A DNA stretch of 64,000 nucleotides from positions 2,487,001 through 2,551,000 of the forward strand of contig NZ_CP162487.1 of assembly GCF_041240605.1 (NCBI RefSeq). The letters run 5' to 3'. Below, one piece after another: positions 1 through 9,971 of the stretch; positions within the stretch are counted from its first letter, which is position 1; each line of letters opens with the position of its first letter. This DNA is from Xanthomonas sp. DAR 80977. GTDB taxonomy: Bacteria; Pseudomonadota; Gammaproteobacteria; Xanthomonadales; Xanthomonadaceae. The notes beneath the pieces were generated by a model. The model had not been told where the DNA came from and searched no databases. It saw nothing but the letters and a program-made list of their open reading frames with translations. The position numbers and the translations under genes are program-made.

Positions 1-636
1 GCCTCGCTGGAACTGTCCTATGCGACGGTGGTCGCGCCGATCTCCGGCGTCATCGCGTCGCGCTCGATCAAGACCGGCAACTTCGTGCAGATCAACACGC
101 CGATCTTCCGCATCGTCGACGACTCGCGCCTGGAAGCCACGCTCAACGTGCCCGAGCGCGAGCTGGCCACGCTCAAGGCCGGGCAGCCGGTGACGTTGCT
201 GGCCGATGCGCTGCCGGGCAAGCAGTACCTGGGCAAGGTCGATCGCATCGCGCCGGTGGTGGATTCGGGCAGCGGCACGTTCCGCGTGGTGTGCGCCTTC
301 GAGGAAGGAGCCGAAGCCCTGCAGCCGGGCATGTTCGGGCGCATCCGCATCGACTACGACCAGCGCGCCGACGCGCTGGTGGTGCCGCGCCTGGCGCTGC
401 TCGACGACGGCGAGCCGGCGGTGTTCCGGGTCGATGCCGGCAAGGTGACGCGGGTGCCGGTCAAGCTGGGTTACGCCGAAGGCCCGTGGGTGGAGATCCG
501 CGACGGCCTGAAGCCCGGCGACCAGGTGGTCACCGCGGGCAAGGTCGCCTTGCGCGACGGCAGCCGGGTGCAGGTGATCGCGCCGCAGCGCGAGGTCGCC
601 GAGGTCGGCGGCGGCGCCGCGGTCGGAGCGCGCTGA
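1..636 (+). CDS. RND efflux periplasmic adaptor (HlyD/MFP family), 5' end missing
   Basis: The frame is open from the first base, so the N-terminal part lies upstream of the window. The visible 211 residues hold the end of the lipoyl/hairpin region (VVAPISGVI), a beta-barrel section and the membrane-proximal domain (PGMFGRIRID), the C-terminal layout of membrane-fusion proteins. Such proteins bridge an inner-membrane RND pump to an outer-membrane channel. The stop codon overlaps the start of the next permease by one base (TGATG), so the three genes form a translationally coupled efflux operon. Substrate is unknown. Confidence 0.9.
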   Translation, partial: ASLELSYATVVAPISGVIASRSIKTGNFVQINTPIFRIVDDSRLEATLNVPERELATLKAGQPVTLLADALPGKQYLGKVDRIAPVVDSGSGTFRVVCAFEEGAEALQPGMFGRIRIDYDQRADALVVPRLALLDDGEPAVFRVDAGKVTRVPVKLGYAEGPWVEIRDGLKPGDQVVTAGKVALRDGSRVQVIAPQREVAEVGGGAAVGAR

Positions 637-3600
637 TGAGCAGCGCCGGTTCCGATCACGGCAGCGATCCGCACGAGCACTCGCCGCCGGGCGTGCATGG
701 TGGCGGGCTGGTCGAATTCGCCACGCGCCGCCGCGTCACCATCGCCATGGCCACGGTGACGCTGCTGCTGTTCGGCGTGATCGCGCTGAACAGCCTCAAG
801 GTCAACCTGCTGCCGGACCTGAGCTATCCGACCTTGACCGTGCGCACCGAATACACCGGCGCGGCGCCGTCGGAGATCGAGACGCTGGTGACCGAGCCGG
901 TCGAGGAAGCGGTCGGCGTGGTCAAGAACCTGCGCAAGCTCAAGTCGGTGTCGCGTACCGGGCAGAGCGACGTGGTGCTGGAGTTCGCCTGGGGCACCAA
1001 CATGGACCAGGCCAGCCTGGAGGTGCGCGACAAGATGGAGGCGCTGGAGCTGCCGCTGGAAGCCAAGGCGCCGGTGCTGCTGCGCTTCAATCCGTCCACC
1101 GAGCCGATCATGCGCCTGGTGCTGGCGAGCAAGGCGACGCCGGCCAGCGACGCCGATGCGGTGCGCGCGCTGACCCAGCTGCGCCGCTACGCCGACGAGG
1201 ACCTGAAGAAGAAGCTGGAGCCGGTGGCCGGCGTGGCCGCGGTCAAGGTCGGCGGCGGGCTGGAAGACGAGATCCAGGTCGATATCGACCAGCAGCGGCT
1301 GGCGCAACTGAGCCTGCCGATCGACAACGTCATCACCCGGCTCAAGGAAGAGAACATCAACATCTCCGGCGGGCGCCTGGAACAGGGCTCGCAGCGCTAC
1401 CTGGTGCGCACGGTCAACCAGTTCGCCGACCTGGACGAGATCCGCAACCTGCTGCTGACCACCCAGGGCGCGGGCAGCAGCGCCGCCGACGCGGCGATGC
1501 AGCAGATGTACGCGATCGCCGCCTCGACCGGCTCGGAAGCGGCGCTGGCCGCGGCCTCGGCGGCGCAGAGCGCCTCGTCCAGCACCACCACCACCATCGC
1601 CAACGGCATGCCGGTGCGGCTGAAGGACGTGGCCGAGGTGCGCCAGGGCTACAAGGAGCGCGAGGCGATCATCCGCCTGGGCGGCAAGGAAGCGGTGGAG
1701 CTGGCGATCTACAAGGAAGGCGACGCCAACACCGTGTCCACCGCGGCATCGCTGCGCAAGCGCCTGGAGCAGCTGAAGACGCAGATCCCGCCCGACGTGG
1801 AGCTGACCACGCTGGAGGACCAGTCGCGCTTCATCGAACACGCCATCGGCGACGTCAAGAAGGACGCGGTGATCGGCGGCCTGCTGGCGATCCTGATCAT
1901 CTTCCTGTTCCTGCGCGACGGCTGGAGCACGTTCGTGATCAGCCTGTCGCTGCCGGTGTCGATCGTGGCCACGTTCTTCTTCATGGGCCAGCTCGGGCTG
2001 AGCTTGAACGTGATGTCGCTGGGCGGGCTGGCGCTGGCCACCGGCCTGGTGGTGGACGATTCGATCGTGGTGCTGGAGAGCATCGCCAAGGCGCGCGAGC
2101 GCGGCCTGAGCATCCTCGATGCGGCGATCGCCGGCACCCGCGAGGTGAGCATGGCGGTGGTGGCCTCGACCCTGACCACGATCGCGGTGTTCCTGCCGCT
2201 GGTGTTCGTCGAGGGCGTGGCCGGGCAGCTGTTCCGCGACCAGGCCCTGACCGTGGCGATCGCGATCGCGATCTCGCTGGTGGTGTCGATGACCCTGATC
2301 CCGATGCTGAGCTCGCTGAAGGGGCGTCCGCCGCTGGCGTTCCCGGCCGAGCCGGAGCAGCCGCAGTGGCAGCCGCAGCGCGGTTGGCTGAAGCCGGTGG
2401 CATGGGGCCGGCGCGGCGCCGCGGCAGCGGTGCGCGGCGGTTTCTTCGGTGCGGCGTGGCTGGTGGTGCGGCTGTGGCGCGGCGCCGTGGCGGTGATCGC
2501 GCCGGCGATGCGCAAGGCCAGCGACCTGGCGATGGCGCCGTATGCGCGCGCCGAGCGCGGCTATCTGCGGCTGCTGCCGGGCGCGCTGGCGCGGCCGTGG
2601 CAGGTGCTGGGCCTGGCCGCGCTTGCGTTCGCGGCGACCCTGGCGGTGGTGCCGATGCTCGGCGCCGACCTGATCCCGCAGCTGGCGCAGGACCGCTTCG
2701 AGATGACGGTGAAGCTGCCGGCCGGCACGCCGCTGCGGCAGACCGATGCGCTGGTGCGCGAACTGCAGGAGACGCACGGCAAGGACGCCGGCGTGCAGGC
2801 GCTGTACGGGGTCAGCGGCAGCGGCACGCGGCTCGACGCCAGCCCCACCGAGAGCGGCGAGAACATCGGCAAGCTGACCATCGCCATGGCCGGCGGCGGC
2901 AGCGAGCAGTTCGAGGCGCAGCAGAGCGACCGCATGCGCGCGACGATGCGCAGGCATCCGGGCGTGCAGGTCGGTTTCAGCCGCCCGGAACTGTTCAGCT
3001 TCTCCACGCCGCTGGAAATCGAGTTGCGCGGTCAGGATCTGGAGACGATCCAGCATGCCGGGCAGAAGCTGGCGGCGATGCTGCGCGGCAACGGCCACTA
3101 CGCCGACGTCAAGTCGACCGTGGAAGAGGGCTTCCCGGAAATCCAGATCCGCTTCGACCAGGAGCGCGCCGGCGCGCTGGGCCTGACCACGCGGCAGATC
3201 GCCGACGTGGTGGTGAAGAAGGTGCGCGGCGACGTCGCCACCCGCTACAGCTTCCGCGACCGCAAGATCGACGTGCTGGTGCGCGCGCAGCAGAGCGACC
3301 GCGCCAGCGTCGACAGCATCCGCCGGCTGATCGTCAATCCCGGCAGCAGCAAGCCGGTGACACTGGACGCGGTGGCCGACGTGGTCGCCACCACCGGCCC
3401 CAGCGAGATCCACCGCGCCGACCAGATCCGCGTGGCGATCGTGTCGGCCAACCTGCGCGACATCGACCTGGGCGGCGCGGTGCGCGAGGTGCAGGACATG
3501 GTCGCGCGCGAACCGCTCGGCGCCGGCGTCGGCATGCACATCGGCGGGCAGGGCGAGGAGCTGGCGCAGTCGGCCAAGTCGCTGCTGTTCGCGTTCGGCC

Positions 3601-4154
3601 TGGCGATCTTCCTGGTGTACCTGGTGATGGCCTCGCAGTTCGAATCGCTGCTGCATCCGTTCGTGATCCTGTTCACCATCCCGCTGGCGATGGTCGGCGC
3701 GGTGCTGGCGCTGCTGCTGACCGGCAAGCCGGTCTCGGTGGTGGTGTTCATCGGCCTGATCCTGCTGGTCGGGCTGGTGACCAAGAACGCGATCATCCTG
3801 ATCGACAAGGTCAACCAGCTGCGCGAGGACGGCGTGGCCAAGCGCGAGGCGCTGATCGAAGGCGCGCGCTCGCGCCTGCGCCCGATCATCATGACCACGC
3901 TGTGCACGCTGTTCGGCTTCCTGCCGCTGGCGGTGGCGGTGGGCGAGGGCGCCGAGGTGCGCGCGCCGATGGCGATCACCGTGATCGGCGGCCTGCTGGT
4001 GTCCACGCTGCTGACCCTGGTGGTGATCCCGGTGGTCTACGACCGCCTGGACCGCCGCCCCGACAGCCACTACGCCGAGCGCGGGCAGCGCGCGCGGCGG
4101 CGCCTGGAAGGCCTCGGCCGCGGCGCCGGCGACGGTGCGGGTGAGCCGGCATGA
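636..4154 (+). CDS. RND efflux permease, hydrophobe/amphiphile type, first of a pair
   Basis: This 1172-residue protein has the RND/AcrB layout: a TM helix near residue 35, a porter domain (YPTLTVRTEYTGAAPSEIE), TM helices 2-6 with the proton-relay stretch VVDDSIVVLES near residue 475, a second porter domain and a second TM block. It is longer than the usual ~1030-1050 residues because of a basic, Trp/Arg-rich insert of about 90 residues around 570-655, between the two halves, and an Ala/Ser/Thr-rich loop near residues 285-320. The start at 636 overlaps the adaptor stop. It ends four bases into the next permease (ATGA). Probably a proton-driven drug or lipophile exporter. Confidence 0.93.
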   Translation: MSSAGSDHGSDPHEHSPPGVHGGGLVEFATRRRVTIAMATVTLLLFGVIALNSLKVNLLPDLSYPTLTVRTEYTGAAPSEIETLVTEPVEEAVGVVKNLRKLKSVSRTGQSDVVLEFAWGTNMDQASLEVRDKMEALELPLEAKAPVLLRFNPSTEPIMRLVLASKATPASDADAVRALTQLRRYADEDLKKKLEPVAGVAAVKVGGGLEDEIQVDIDQQRLAQLSLPIDNVITRLKEENINISGGRLEQGSQRYLVRTVNQFADLDEIRNLLLTTQGAGSSAADAAMQQMYAIAASTGSEAALAAASAAQSASSSTTTTIANGMPVRLKDVAEVRQGYKEREAIIRLGGKEAVELAIYKEGDANTVSTAASLRKRLEQLKTQIPPDVELTTLEDQSRFIEHAIGDVKKDAVIGGLLAILIIFLFLRDGWSTFVISLSLPVSIVATFFFMGQLGLSLNVMSLGGLALATGLVVDDSIVVLESIAKARERGLSILDAAIAGTREVSMAVVASTLTTIAVFLPLVFVEGVAGQLFRDQALTVAIAIAISLVVSMTLIPMLSSLKGRPPLAFPAEPEQPQWQPQRGWLKPVAWGRRGAAAAVRGGFFGAAWLVVRLWRGAVAVIAPAMRKASDLAMAPYARAERGYLRLLPGALARPWQVLGLAALAFAATLAVVPMLGADLIPQLAQDRFEMTVKLPAGTPLRQTDALVRELQETHGKDAGVQALYGVSGSGTRLDASPTESGENIGKLTIAMAGGGSEQFEAQQSDRMRATMRRHPGVQVGFSRPELFSFSTPLEIELRGQDLETIQHAGQKLAAMLRGNGHYADVKSTVEEGFPEIQIRFDQERAGALGLTTRQIADVVVKKVRGDVATRYSFRDRKIDVLVRAQQSDRASVDSIRRLIVNPGSSKPVTLDAVADVVATTGPSEIHRADQIRVAIVSANLRDIDLGGAVREVQDMVAREPLGAGVGMHIGGQGEELAQSAKSLLFAFGLAIFLVYLVMASQFESLLHPFVILFTIPLAMVGAVLALLLTGKPVSVVVFIGLILLVGLVTKNAIILIDKVNQLREDGVAKREALIEGARSRLRPIIMTTLCTLFGFLPLAVAVGEGAEVRAPMAITVIGGLLVSTLLTLVVIPVVYDRLDRRPDSHYAERGQRARRRLEGLGRGAGDGAGEPA

Positions 4155-7100
4155 GCGTCGCCGAGTTCAGCATCCGCCGTCCGATCACCACCATCATGTG
4201 CTTCGTGTCGCTGGTGGTGGTCGGCCTGATCGCCGCGTTCCGGCTGCCGCTGGAGGCGCTGCCGGACATCTCCGCGCCGTTCCTGTTCGTGCAGTTGCCG
4301 TACAGCGGCTCGACCCCGGGCGAGGTCGAGCGCAACCTGGTGCGGCCGACCGAGGAAGCGCTGGCGACGATGACCGGGATCAAGCGCATGCGCTCGACCG
4401 CCACCGCCGACGGCGCCAACGTGTTCATCGAGTTTTCGGACTGGGACCGCGACATCGCCATCGCCGCCTCCGACGCGCGCGAGCGCATCGACGCGATCCG
4501 CGCCGACCTTCCGGAAGACCTGCAGCGCTACCACGTGTTCAAGTGGTCCAGCAGCGACGAGCCGGTGCTGAAGGTGCGCCTGGCCGGCGCCGCCGACCTG
4601 ACCGGCGCCTACGACATGCTCGACCGCGAGTTCAAGCGGCGCCTGGAGCGCATCCCCGGCGTGGCCAAGGTGGAGGTGTCCGGCGCGCCGCCGAACGAAG
4701 TGGAGATCGCGATCGCGCCGGACCGGCTCAGCGCGCACAACCTCAGCCTCAACGATCTCAGCGAGCGCCTGGGCAAGCTCAATTTCTCGCTGTCGGCCGG
4801 ACAGATCGACGACCACGGCCAGCGCCTGCGGGTGCAGCCGGTCGGCGAGCTGCGCGACCTGCAGGAATTGCGCGACCTGGTCATCGACAACAAGGGCCTG
4901 CGCCTGGGCGACATCGCCGACATCCGGCTGAAGCCGACCCGGATGAACTACGGCCGGCGCCTGGACGGACGCCCGGCGGTGGGCCTGGACGTGTACAAGG
5001 AGCGCAGCGCCAACCTGGTCGAGGTGTCGCGCGCGGTGCTGGCCGAGGTCGAGCAGATCCGCACCCAGCCGGCGCTCAGCGACGTGCAGGTCAAGGTCAT
5101 CGACAACCAGGGCAAGGCGGTGACCTCGTCGCTGAGCGAACTGGCCGAGGCCGGCGCGGTCGGCCTGCTGCTGTCGGTGACGGTGCTGTTCTTCTTCCTG
5201 CGCCACTGGCCGTCGACGCTGATGGTGACCCTGGCGATCCCGATCTGCTTCACCATCACCCTGGGCTTCATGTATTTCGCCGGGGTGACCCTCAACATCC
5301 TGACCATGATGGGCCTGCTGCTGGCGGTGGGCATGCTGGTGGACAACGCGGTGGTGGTGGTGGAGAGCATCTACCAGGAACGCGAGCGCATGCCCGACCA
5401 GCCGCAATTGGCTTCGATCATCGGCACCCGCAACGTCGCCATCGCGCTGTCGGCCGGCACCCTGTGCCACTGCATCGTGTTCGTGCCGAACCTGTTCGGC
5501 GAGACCAACAACATCAGCATCTTCATGGCGCAGATCGCGATCACCATCTCGGTGTCGCTGCTGGCCTCGTGGCTGGTGGCGGTGAGCCTGATCCCGATGC
5601 TGTCGGCGCGGATGCGCACGCCGGCGCTGGTCCGCTCCGAACGCGGCCTGATCCCGCGCCTGCAGCGCCGCTACGCGCGCGTGCTGCGCTGGTCGCTGGC
5701 CCATCGCGGCTGGAGCGTCGGCGCGATCGCGCTGATCACCGCGCTCAGCGTGCTGCCGATGATGCAGACCAAGAAGGACATGTTCGGCGGCGACGGCGGC
5801 GAGCAGATCTTCATCGGCTACCAGTGGAAGGGCTCGTACACGCGCGAGCAGCTGTCGGCGGAAGTGGCCAAGCTCGAGCGCTTCATCGACGCGCGCCGCC
5901 AGCGCTACCACGTCACCCAGGTGTATTCGTGGTTCAGCGAGGTGGAAGGCAGCAGCACCACGCTGACCGTGGACCTGAAGCAGGTGCGCGACCTGCCGGC
6001 GCTGATCGAGCAGATCCGCAAGGACCTGCCGCGCTCGGCGCTGGCCGACTACAGCGTCGGCAGCAACGGCAACGGCCAGGGCGGCGGCAGCGGCGCGCAG
6101 AGCGTGCAGGTGCAGCTGGTCGGCGATTCCACCCAGACCCTGCGCGCCATCGCCGACGACGTGGTGCCGCTGCTGGCGCGGCGCAAGGAACTGCGCGACG
6201 TGCGCGTGGACACCGGCGACCGCACCACCGAGCTGGCGGTGCGGGTGGACCGCGACCGCGCCGCGGCGTTCGGCTTCAACGCCGAGCAGGTCGCCAGCTT
6301 CGTCGGCCTGGCGCTGCGCGGCGCCTCGCTGCGCGAGTTCCGCCGCGGCGACACCGAGGTGCCGGTGTGGGTGCGCTTCGCCGGCGCCGAGGAGACCACG
6401 CCCGAGGACCTGGACAGTTTCAACGTGCGCACCAAGGATGGGCGCAGCGTGCCGCTGCTGAGCCTGGTCGACGTGCAGACGCGGCCGGCGGCGACCCAGA
6501 TCGGGCGCACCAACCGCCAGACCACGCTGACCATCACCGCCAACCTCGGGGTCAAGGTCACCCCGGCCGAGGCCAAGCAGGCGATGGAGGAGACGCTGAA
6601 AGGCGTCAGCTTCCCGGCCGGCTACCACTACAGCTTCGACGGCGCCGACGGCCAGGACGAGGACAAGGCCGGCCAGCAGATGATGTTCAACCTGCTGATC
6701 GCGCTGCTGATGATCTACGTGGTGATGGCCGCGGTGTTCGAATCGCTGCTGTTCCCGGCGGCGATCATGAGCGGCGTGCTGTTCTCGATCTTCGGCGTGT
6801 TCTGGCTGTTCTGGATCACCGGCACCAACTTCGGGATCATGGCCTTCATCGGCATCCTGGTGCTGATGGGCGTGGTGGTGAACAACGGCATCGTGATGAT
6901 CGAGCACATCAACAACCTGCGCCGGCGCGGCCTGGGCCGCACCGAGGCGCTGGTGGAAGGGTCGCGCGAGCGGCTGCGGCCGATCATGATGACCATGGGC
7001 ACCGCGATCCTGGCGATGGTGCCGATCTCGCTGACCACCACGCAGATGTTCGGCGACGGCCCGGCCTATTACCCGATGGCGCGCGCGATCGCCGGCGGCC

Positions 7101-7237
7101 TGGCGTTCTCCACCGTGGTCAGCCTGCTGTTCCTGCCGACCATCTACGCGATCCTCGACGATCTCAGCGGCGGCGTGGCGAAGCTGGTGCGCCGCGCCCG
7201 CGGCGGCCGTGGCGTGGCGGCGCCGGTGGTGTCCTGA
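4151..7237 (+). CDS. RND efflux permease, second of a pair
   Basis: This 1028-residue protein is of normal RND length. It opens with FSIRRPITTIMCF, typical of the cytoplasmic N-terminus before TM1, and carries the relay-helix motif AVGMLVDNAVVVVES; the first permease has DD where this one has DN. Two permeases behind one adaptor recall MdtBC-type heteromeric pumps, in which both subunits share one trimer; that comparison is inference. The start overlaps the upstream stop (ATGA), so translation is coupled. The gene ends before an inverted repeat that probably terminates the operon. Confidence 0.93.
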   Translation: MSVAEFSIRRPITTIMCFVSLVVVGLIAAFRLPLEALPDISAPFLFVQLPYSGSTPGEVERNLVRPTEEALATMTGIKRMRSTATADGANVFIEFSDWDRDIAIAASDARERIDAIRADLPEDLQRYHVFKWSSSDEPVLKVRLAGAADLTGAYDMLDREFKRRLERIPGVAKVEVSGAPPNEVEIAIAPDRLSAHNLSLNDLSERLGKLNFSLSAGQIDDHGQRLRVQPVGELRDLQELRDLVIDNKGLRLGDIADIRLKPTRMNYGRRLDGRPAVGLDVYKERSANLVEVSRAVLAEVEQIRTQPALSDVQVKVIDNQGKAVTSSLSELAEAGAVGLLLSVTVLFFFLRHWPSTLMVTLAIPICFTITLGFMYFAGVTLNILTMMGLLLAVGMLVDNAVVVVESIYQERERMPDQPQLASIIGTRNVAIALSAGTLCHCIVFVPNLFGETNNISIFMAQIAITISVSLLASWLVAVSLIPMLSARMRTPALVRSERGLIPRLQRRYARVLRWSLAHRGWSVGAIALITALSVLPMMQTKKDMFGGDGGEQIFIGYQWKGSYTREQLSAEVAKLERFIDARRQRYHVTQVYSWFSEVEGSSTTLTVDLKQVRDLPALIEQIRKDLPRSALADYSVGSNGNGQGGGSGAQSVQVQLVGDSTQTLRAIADDVVPLLARRKELRDVRVDTGDRTTELAVRVDRDRAAAFGFNAEQVASFVGLALRGASLREFRRGDTEVPVWVRFAGAEETTPEDLDSFNVRTKDGRSVPLLSLVDVQTRPAATQIGRTNRQTTLTITANLGVKVTPAEAKQAMEETLKGVSFPAGYHYSFDGADGQDEDKAGQQMMFNLLIALLMIYVVMAAVFESLLFPAAIMSGVLFSIFGVFWLFWITGTNFGIMAFIGILVLMGVVVNNGIVMIEHINNLRRRGLGRTEALVEGSRERLRPIMMTMGTAILAMVPISLTTTQMFGDGPAYYPMARAIAGGLAFSTVVSLLFLPTIYAILDDLSGGVAKLVRRARGGRGVAAPVVS

Positions 7238-7270
7238 CGGCGTCGCGCGCCGCATCGCGCAGAACGACGT

Positions 7271-7332
7271 GTGGGAGGGGCTTCAGCCCCGATGCCTTAC
7301 CAATAAGGCGTCGGGGCTGAAGCCCCTCCCAC
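7271..7332. terminator. Inverted repeat between convergent genes, probable bidirectional terminator
   Basis: Two perfect 22-base arms (7271-7292 and 7311-7332, starting GTGGGAGGGGCTTCAGCCCC) surround an 18-base loop. It sits between the convergent RND operon and traB-like gene. The same family, with a different core, recurs at 37976-38046. Such palindromes are common between genes in Xanthomonadaceae. A terminator role is inferred from position. Confidence 0.6.
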
Positions 7333-7396
7333 AATGTTCAACGACACGGCGACGGTGCGATCGGGCAGGGCACATGGCCCTGCCGCCGCGAAACGC

Positions 7397-8692
7397 TCAA
7401 CCGGCCAGCTTGCCGAAGATGCGGAATCCCGCCAGCCACACCCCGACCATGCTGCCGAGGTTGGTCAGCAGGAAGGTCAGCACCACCCGCGAGACGCGGT
7501 TGCGGTACCAGCCGCGCAGGTTCTGCGCGTCGTCGCGCAGCGCCAGGAAGTCGCCGTAGGCCGGCTTGCGCATGTGCACCTCGACCAGCGCGCTGAACGC
7601 ACCGGCCGGCACGCCGGGCCGGAACGGCTTCAGCGGCGCGGCGATGGCGCCGGCGATGATGCTCAGCGGATGGCCGCCGGCCAGCAGGCAGCCGAGTCCG
7701 GCCAGGCCGCCGGTGAACAGCACCCACTGCAGCAGCAGGTCGGTGCCCAGCGCGAAACCGCCGCGCCAGTAGCCCCAGGCCACGCCGCCCAGCACCAGCG
7801 CGGTCAGGGTCAGGGTGATCCACGGAATCTTCTTCTTGGTCGGCACGTCTTCCAGCGTCCTGCGCAACGTGGCCGGATCGTCCTGGTCGTTCTGCAGGTG
7901 CCGGGCCAGGCCGGCCAGATGGCCGGCGCCGACCACGGCCAGCACCTCGCGGATGCCGTCGGCGCGCGCGGCGTCGAGGTCGTCCGCGGCGGCGATCGGG
8001 GTCTGGCTGGGCGCGCTCCGCTGCGCGCGTTCCTCGAGCAGGCGCGTGGCCATGTAGCGGTCGCGCTCGGCGATGATGGTGTCGTACAGCGCCGGGCTCT
8101 CGCTGGCGAAGTCGCCGAAGCTGGCCTCGAGCATGTCGCCCTGCTTGAGCTTCTCGATTTCCGCCTCGCCGACCTCGTCGGAGGCGAACAGGCCGCCGAG
8201 CAGGCCGCTGCCGAGCTTGAGCTTGCCGAAGAAACCGAGCCGGCTGGAGGCGCGCTTGAAGGTCAGCCCGACCTCACGGTCGATCAGGTACACCGGCAGC
8301 TGCCGCTCGCGCGCCAGCAGCACCGCGCGCTTGAGTTCGGCGCCCGGCTCGATGCCCAGTTGCTCGGCCAGGCGCCGCTGGTAGGCGGCCAGCGCCAGGT
8401 TCGCCGCGAACAGCGCCACGCGGCCCTTGCGGATCACCTGCACCAGATCGAGCTTGGTCAGCGCGTCCGGATCGGTCAGCGCCTGCAGCCGTTGCGGGTC
8501 CAGTTCGACCGCGACCGCATCGAAACGGCCGCTGTCGATCGCCCGTTCCACCGCAGCGACGCTGGCCAGCGAGACGTGCGCGGTGCCGAGCAGGGTGTAG
8601 CGCACGCCATCGCGCTCGACGATGCGGTACGGCTGGCCGTCGAACAGGGCGTCGTCGCCGGCCTGGGAAAGTTCGTTCATTCCATCACTCAT
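7397..8692 (-). CDS. TraB/GumN-family membrane protein
   Basis: The 431-residue product starts with a TraB-domain signature (YTLLGTAHVSLASV), has the paired EL...DREV segments of this family (VAVELDPQRL, YLIDREVGLT), a soluble domain to about residue 280 and three or four hydrophobic helices at the C-terminus. The bacterial homologues are called TraB from a plasmid protein that degrades or modifies pheromone, but their chromosomal role is not established. The reading frame stays open upstream for hundreds of codons; I chose the ATG at 8692 because homology starts there (MNEL at 8680 is an alternative). It follows aguB by 62 bases on the same strand. Confidence 0.8.
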   Translation of the reverse strand: MSDGMNELSQAGDDALFDGQPYRIVERDGVRYTLLGTAHVSLASVAAVERAIDSGRFDAVAVELDPQRLQALTDPDALTKLDLVQVIRKGRVALFAANLALAAYQRRLAEQLGIEPGAELKRAVLLARERQLPVYLIDREVGLTFKRASSRLGFFGKLKLGSGLLGGLFASDEVGEAEIEKLKQGDMLEASFGDFASESPALYDTIIAERDRYMATRLLEERAQRSAPSQTPIAAADDLDAARADGIREVLAVVGAGHLAGLARHLQNDQDDPATLRRTLEDVPTKKKIPWITLTLTALVLGGVAWGYWRGGFALGTDLLLQWVLFTGGLAGLGCLLAGGHPLSIIAGAIAAPLKPFRPGVPAGAFSALVEVHMRKPAYGDFLALRDDAQNLRGWYRNRVSRVVLTFLLTNLGSMVGVWLAGFRIFGKLAG

Positions 8693-8754
8693 CGGAGGGC
8701 GCCTGGTCGGCGCCGGGGTGCAGCGGTCCGTGCATCTGCCGCAGGTGCAGCGCG

Positions 8755-9657
8755 TCAGTCGATATAGCGCTTCAGCAGATCGCCATAGGCGTCGATGCGG
8801 CGGTCGCGCAGGAACGGCCAGATCCGCCGCACGTGCTCGCTGCGTTGCAGGTCCACGTCGCAGACCAGCACGGTCGGTTCGGCGCCGGCCTCGGCGATGA
8901 ACTCGCCCTGCGGGCCGAGCACGTGGCTGTTGCCCCAGAACTGGATGCCGGCCGCGCCGGTCACGCCATCGGCGGCCAGCGGCGAGGGCTCGTGGCCGAC
9001 CCGGTTGCAGCTGAGCACCGGCACGCCGTTGGCCACGGCATGGCCGCGATGGCTGAGGATCCAGGCGTCGCGCTGGCGTTCCTGCTCGGCCTGCGCATCG
9101 CTGGGATCCCAGCCGATCGCGGTCGGATACAGCAGCAGTTCGGCGCCGGCCAGCGCCATCAGCCGCGCCGCTTCCGGATACCACTGGTCCCAGCACACCA
9201 GCACGCCCAGGCGCCCGACCGAGGTCTGGATCGGGGTGAAGCCGAGGTCGCCCGGAGTGAAATAGAATTTCTCGTAGAAGCCCGGATCGTCCGGGATATG
9301 CATCTTGCGGTACTTGCCGAGCAGGCTGCCGTCCTTTTCGAACACCACCGCGGTGTTGTGGTACAGGCCGGCGGCGCGGCGCTCGAACAGCGAACCGACC
9401 AGGACCACGCCATGGCGCTTGGCCAGCGCGCCCAGGCGCTCGGTGCTGGGGCCGGGAATCGGTTCGGCCAGGTCGAATTCGTCCACCGATTCGTGCTGGC
9501 AGAAGTAGGCGCCGTTGTGCAGTTCCTGCAGCAGCACCAGCTGCGCGCCCTGCGCCGCAGCCTCGGCCACGCGCGATTCGATCGCCGCCAGGTTCGCCGC
9601 GGCATCGCCATGGTTGCGCTCCTGGATCAGCGCGACGGAAAGAGTGTTTCGGCTCAT
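8755..9657 (-). CDS. aguB: N-carbamoylputrescine amidase
   Basis: This 300-residue carbon-nitrogen hydrolase cleaves N-carbamoylputrescine to putrescine, CO2 and ammonia, the second step of the agmatine route. The nitrilase-superfamily triad is visible: Glu45 in LLQELHNG, Lys118 in KYRKMHIPDD and Cys155 in VLVCWDQWYPE. Length and motifs match bacterial AguB. The start MSRNTLSVALIQE at 9657 places the first beta strand correctly; the open frame extends further upstream without homology. It lies downstream of aguA on the same strand, with a 314-base gap, and the two probably work together. Confidence 0.93.
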   Translation of the reverse strand: MSRNTLSVALIQERNHGDAAANLAAIESRVAEAAAQGAQLVLLQELHNGAYFCQHESVDEFDLAEPIPGPSTERLGALAKRHGVVLVGSLFERRAAGLYHNTAVVFEKDGSLLGKYRKMHIPDDPGFYEKFYFTPGDLGFTPIQTSVGRLGVLVCWDQWYPEAARLMALAGAELLLYPTAIGWDPSDAQAEQERQRDAWILSHRGHAVANGVPVLSCNRVGHEPSPLAADGVTGAAGIQFWGNSHVLGPQGEFIAEAGAEPTVLVCDVDLQRSEHVRRIWPFLRDRRIDAYGDLLKRYID

Positions 9658-9971
9658 TGCGGAAGGATGGTCGGCGAAAGCGCGCATGGTAACGCGGATG
9701 GTGCCGCGGCAGGTTCCCGGCAGATGAATGCCGCGCCGGCGCCGGCGCCCGGATGGATCGGAGCCGCGAACGCGAGCGTCGTGCGGTGTCGGGTCCGGTA
9801 CGTTGTCCGGGTGGTGAGGAGAAAGCCAATCCGGCCTTTTGCTGCCGGCGCTGCGCCGGGAGCGAAGTCCTGCCCGCAGTGCGCATGGCAGTTCCTGCAG
9901 GGCTGGTGCGACCGGACGACCCGGCGAAGGCGTGCAGTCGCTCCTGCACGTCTTCCACCGGCACGCGCGGC
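9658..9971. other. Gap between aguA and aguB with no gene seen
   Basis: These 314 bases are GC-rich and have no supportable reading frame, RNA gene or clear terminator. The aguB promoter could lie here, near 9658-9720, but no convincing -10/-35 pair was found. Confidence 0.4.

Noticed and set aside
471..4070. Very long minus-strand open frame across the RND permease
   Set aside because: High GC leaves few stops in antisense frames. The product is a His/Gln/Arg/Ala-rich string without domains, while the plus strand encodes clear RND permeases. The same holds for 4070-7255 and many others.
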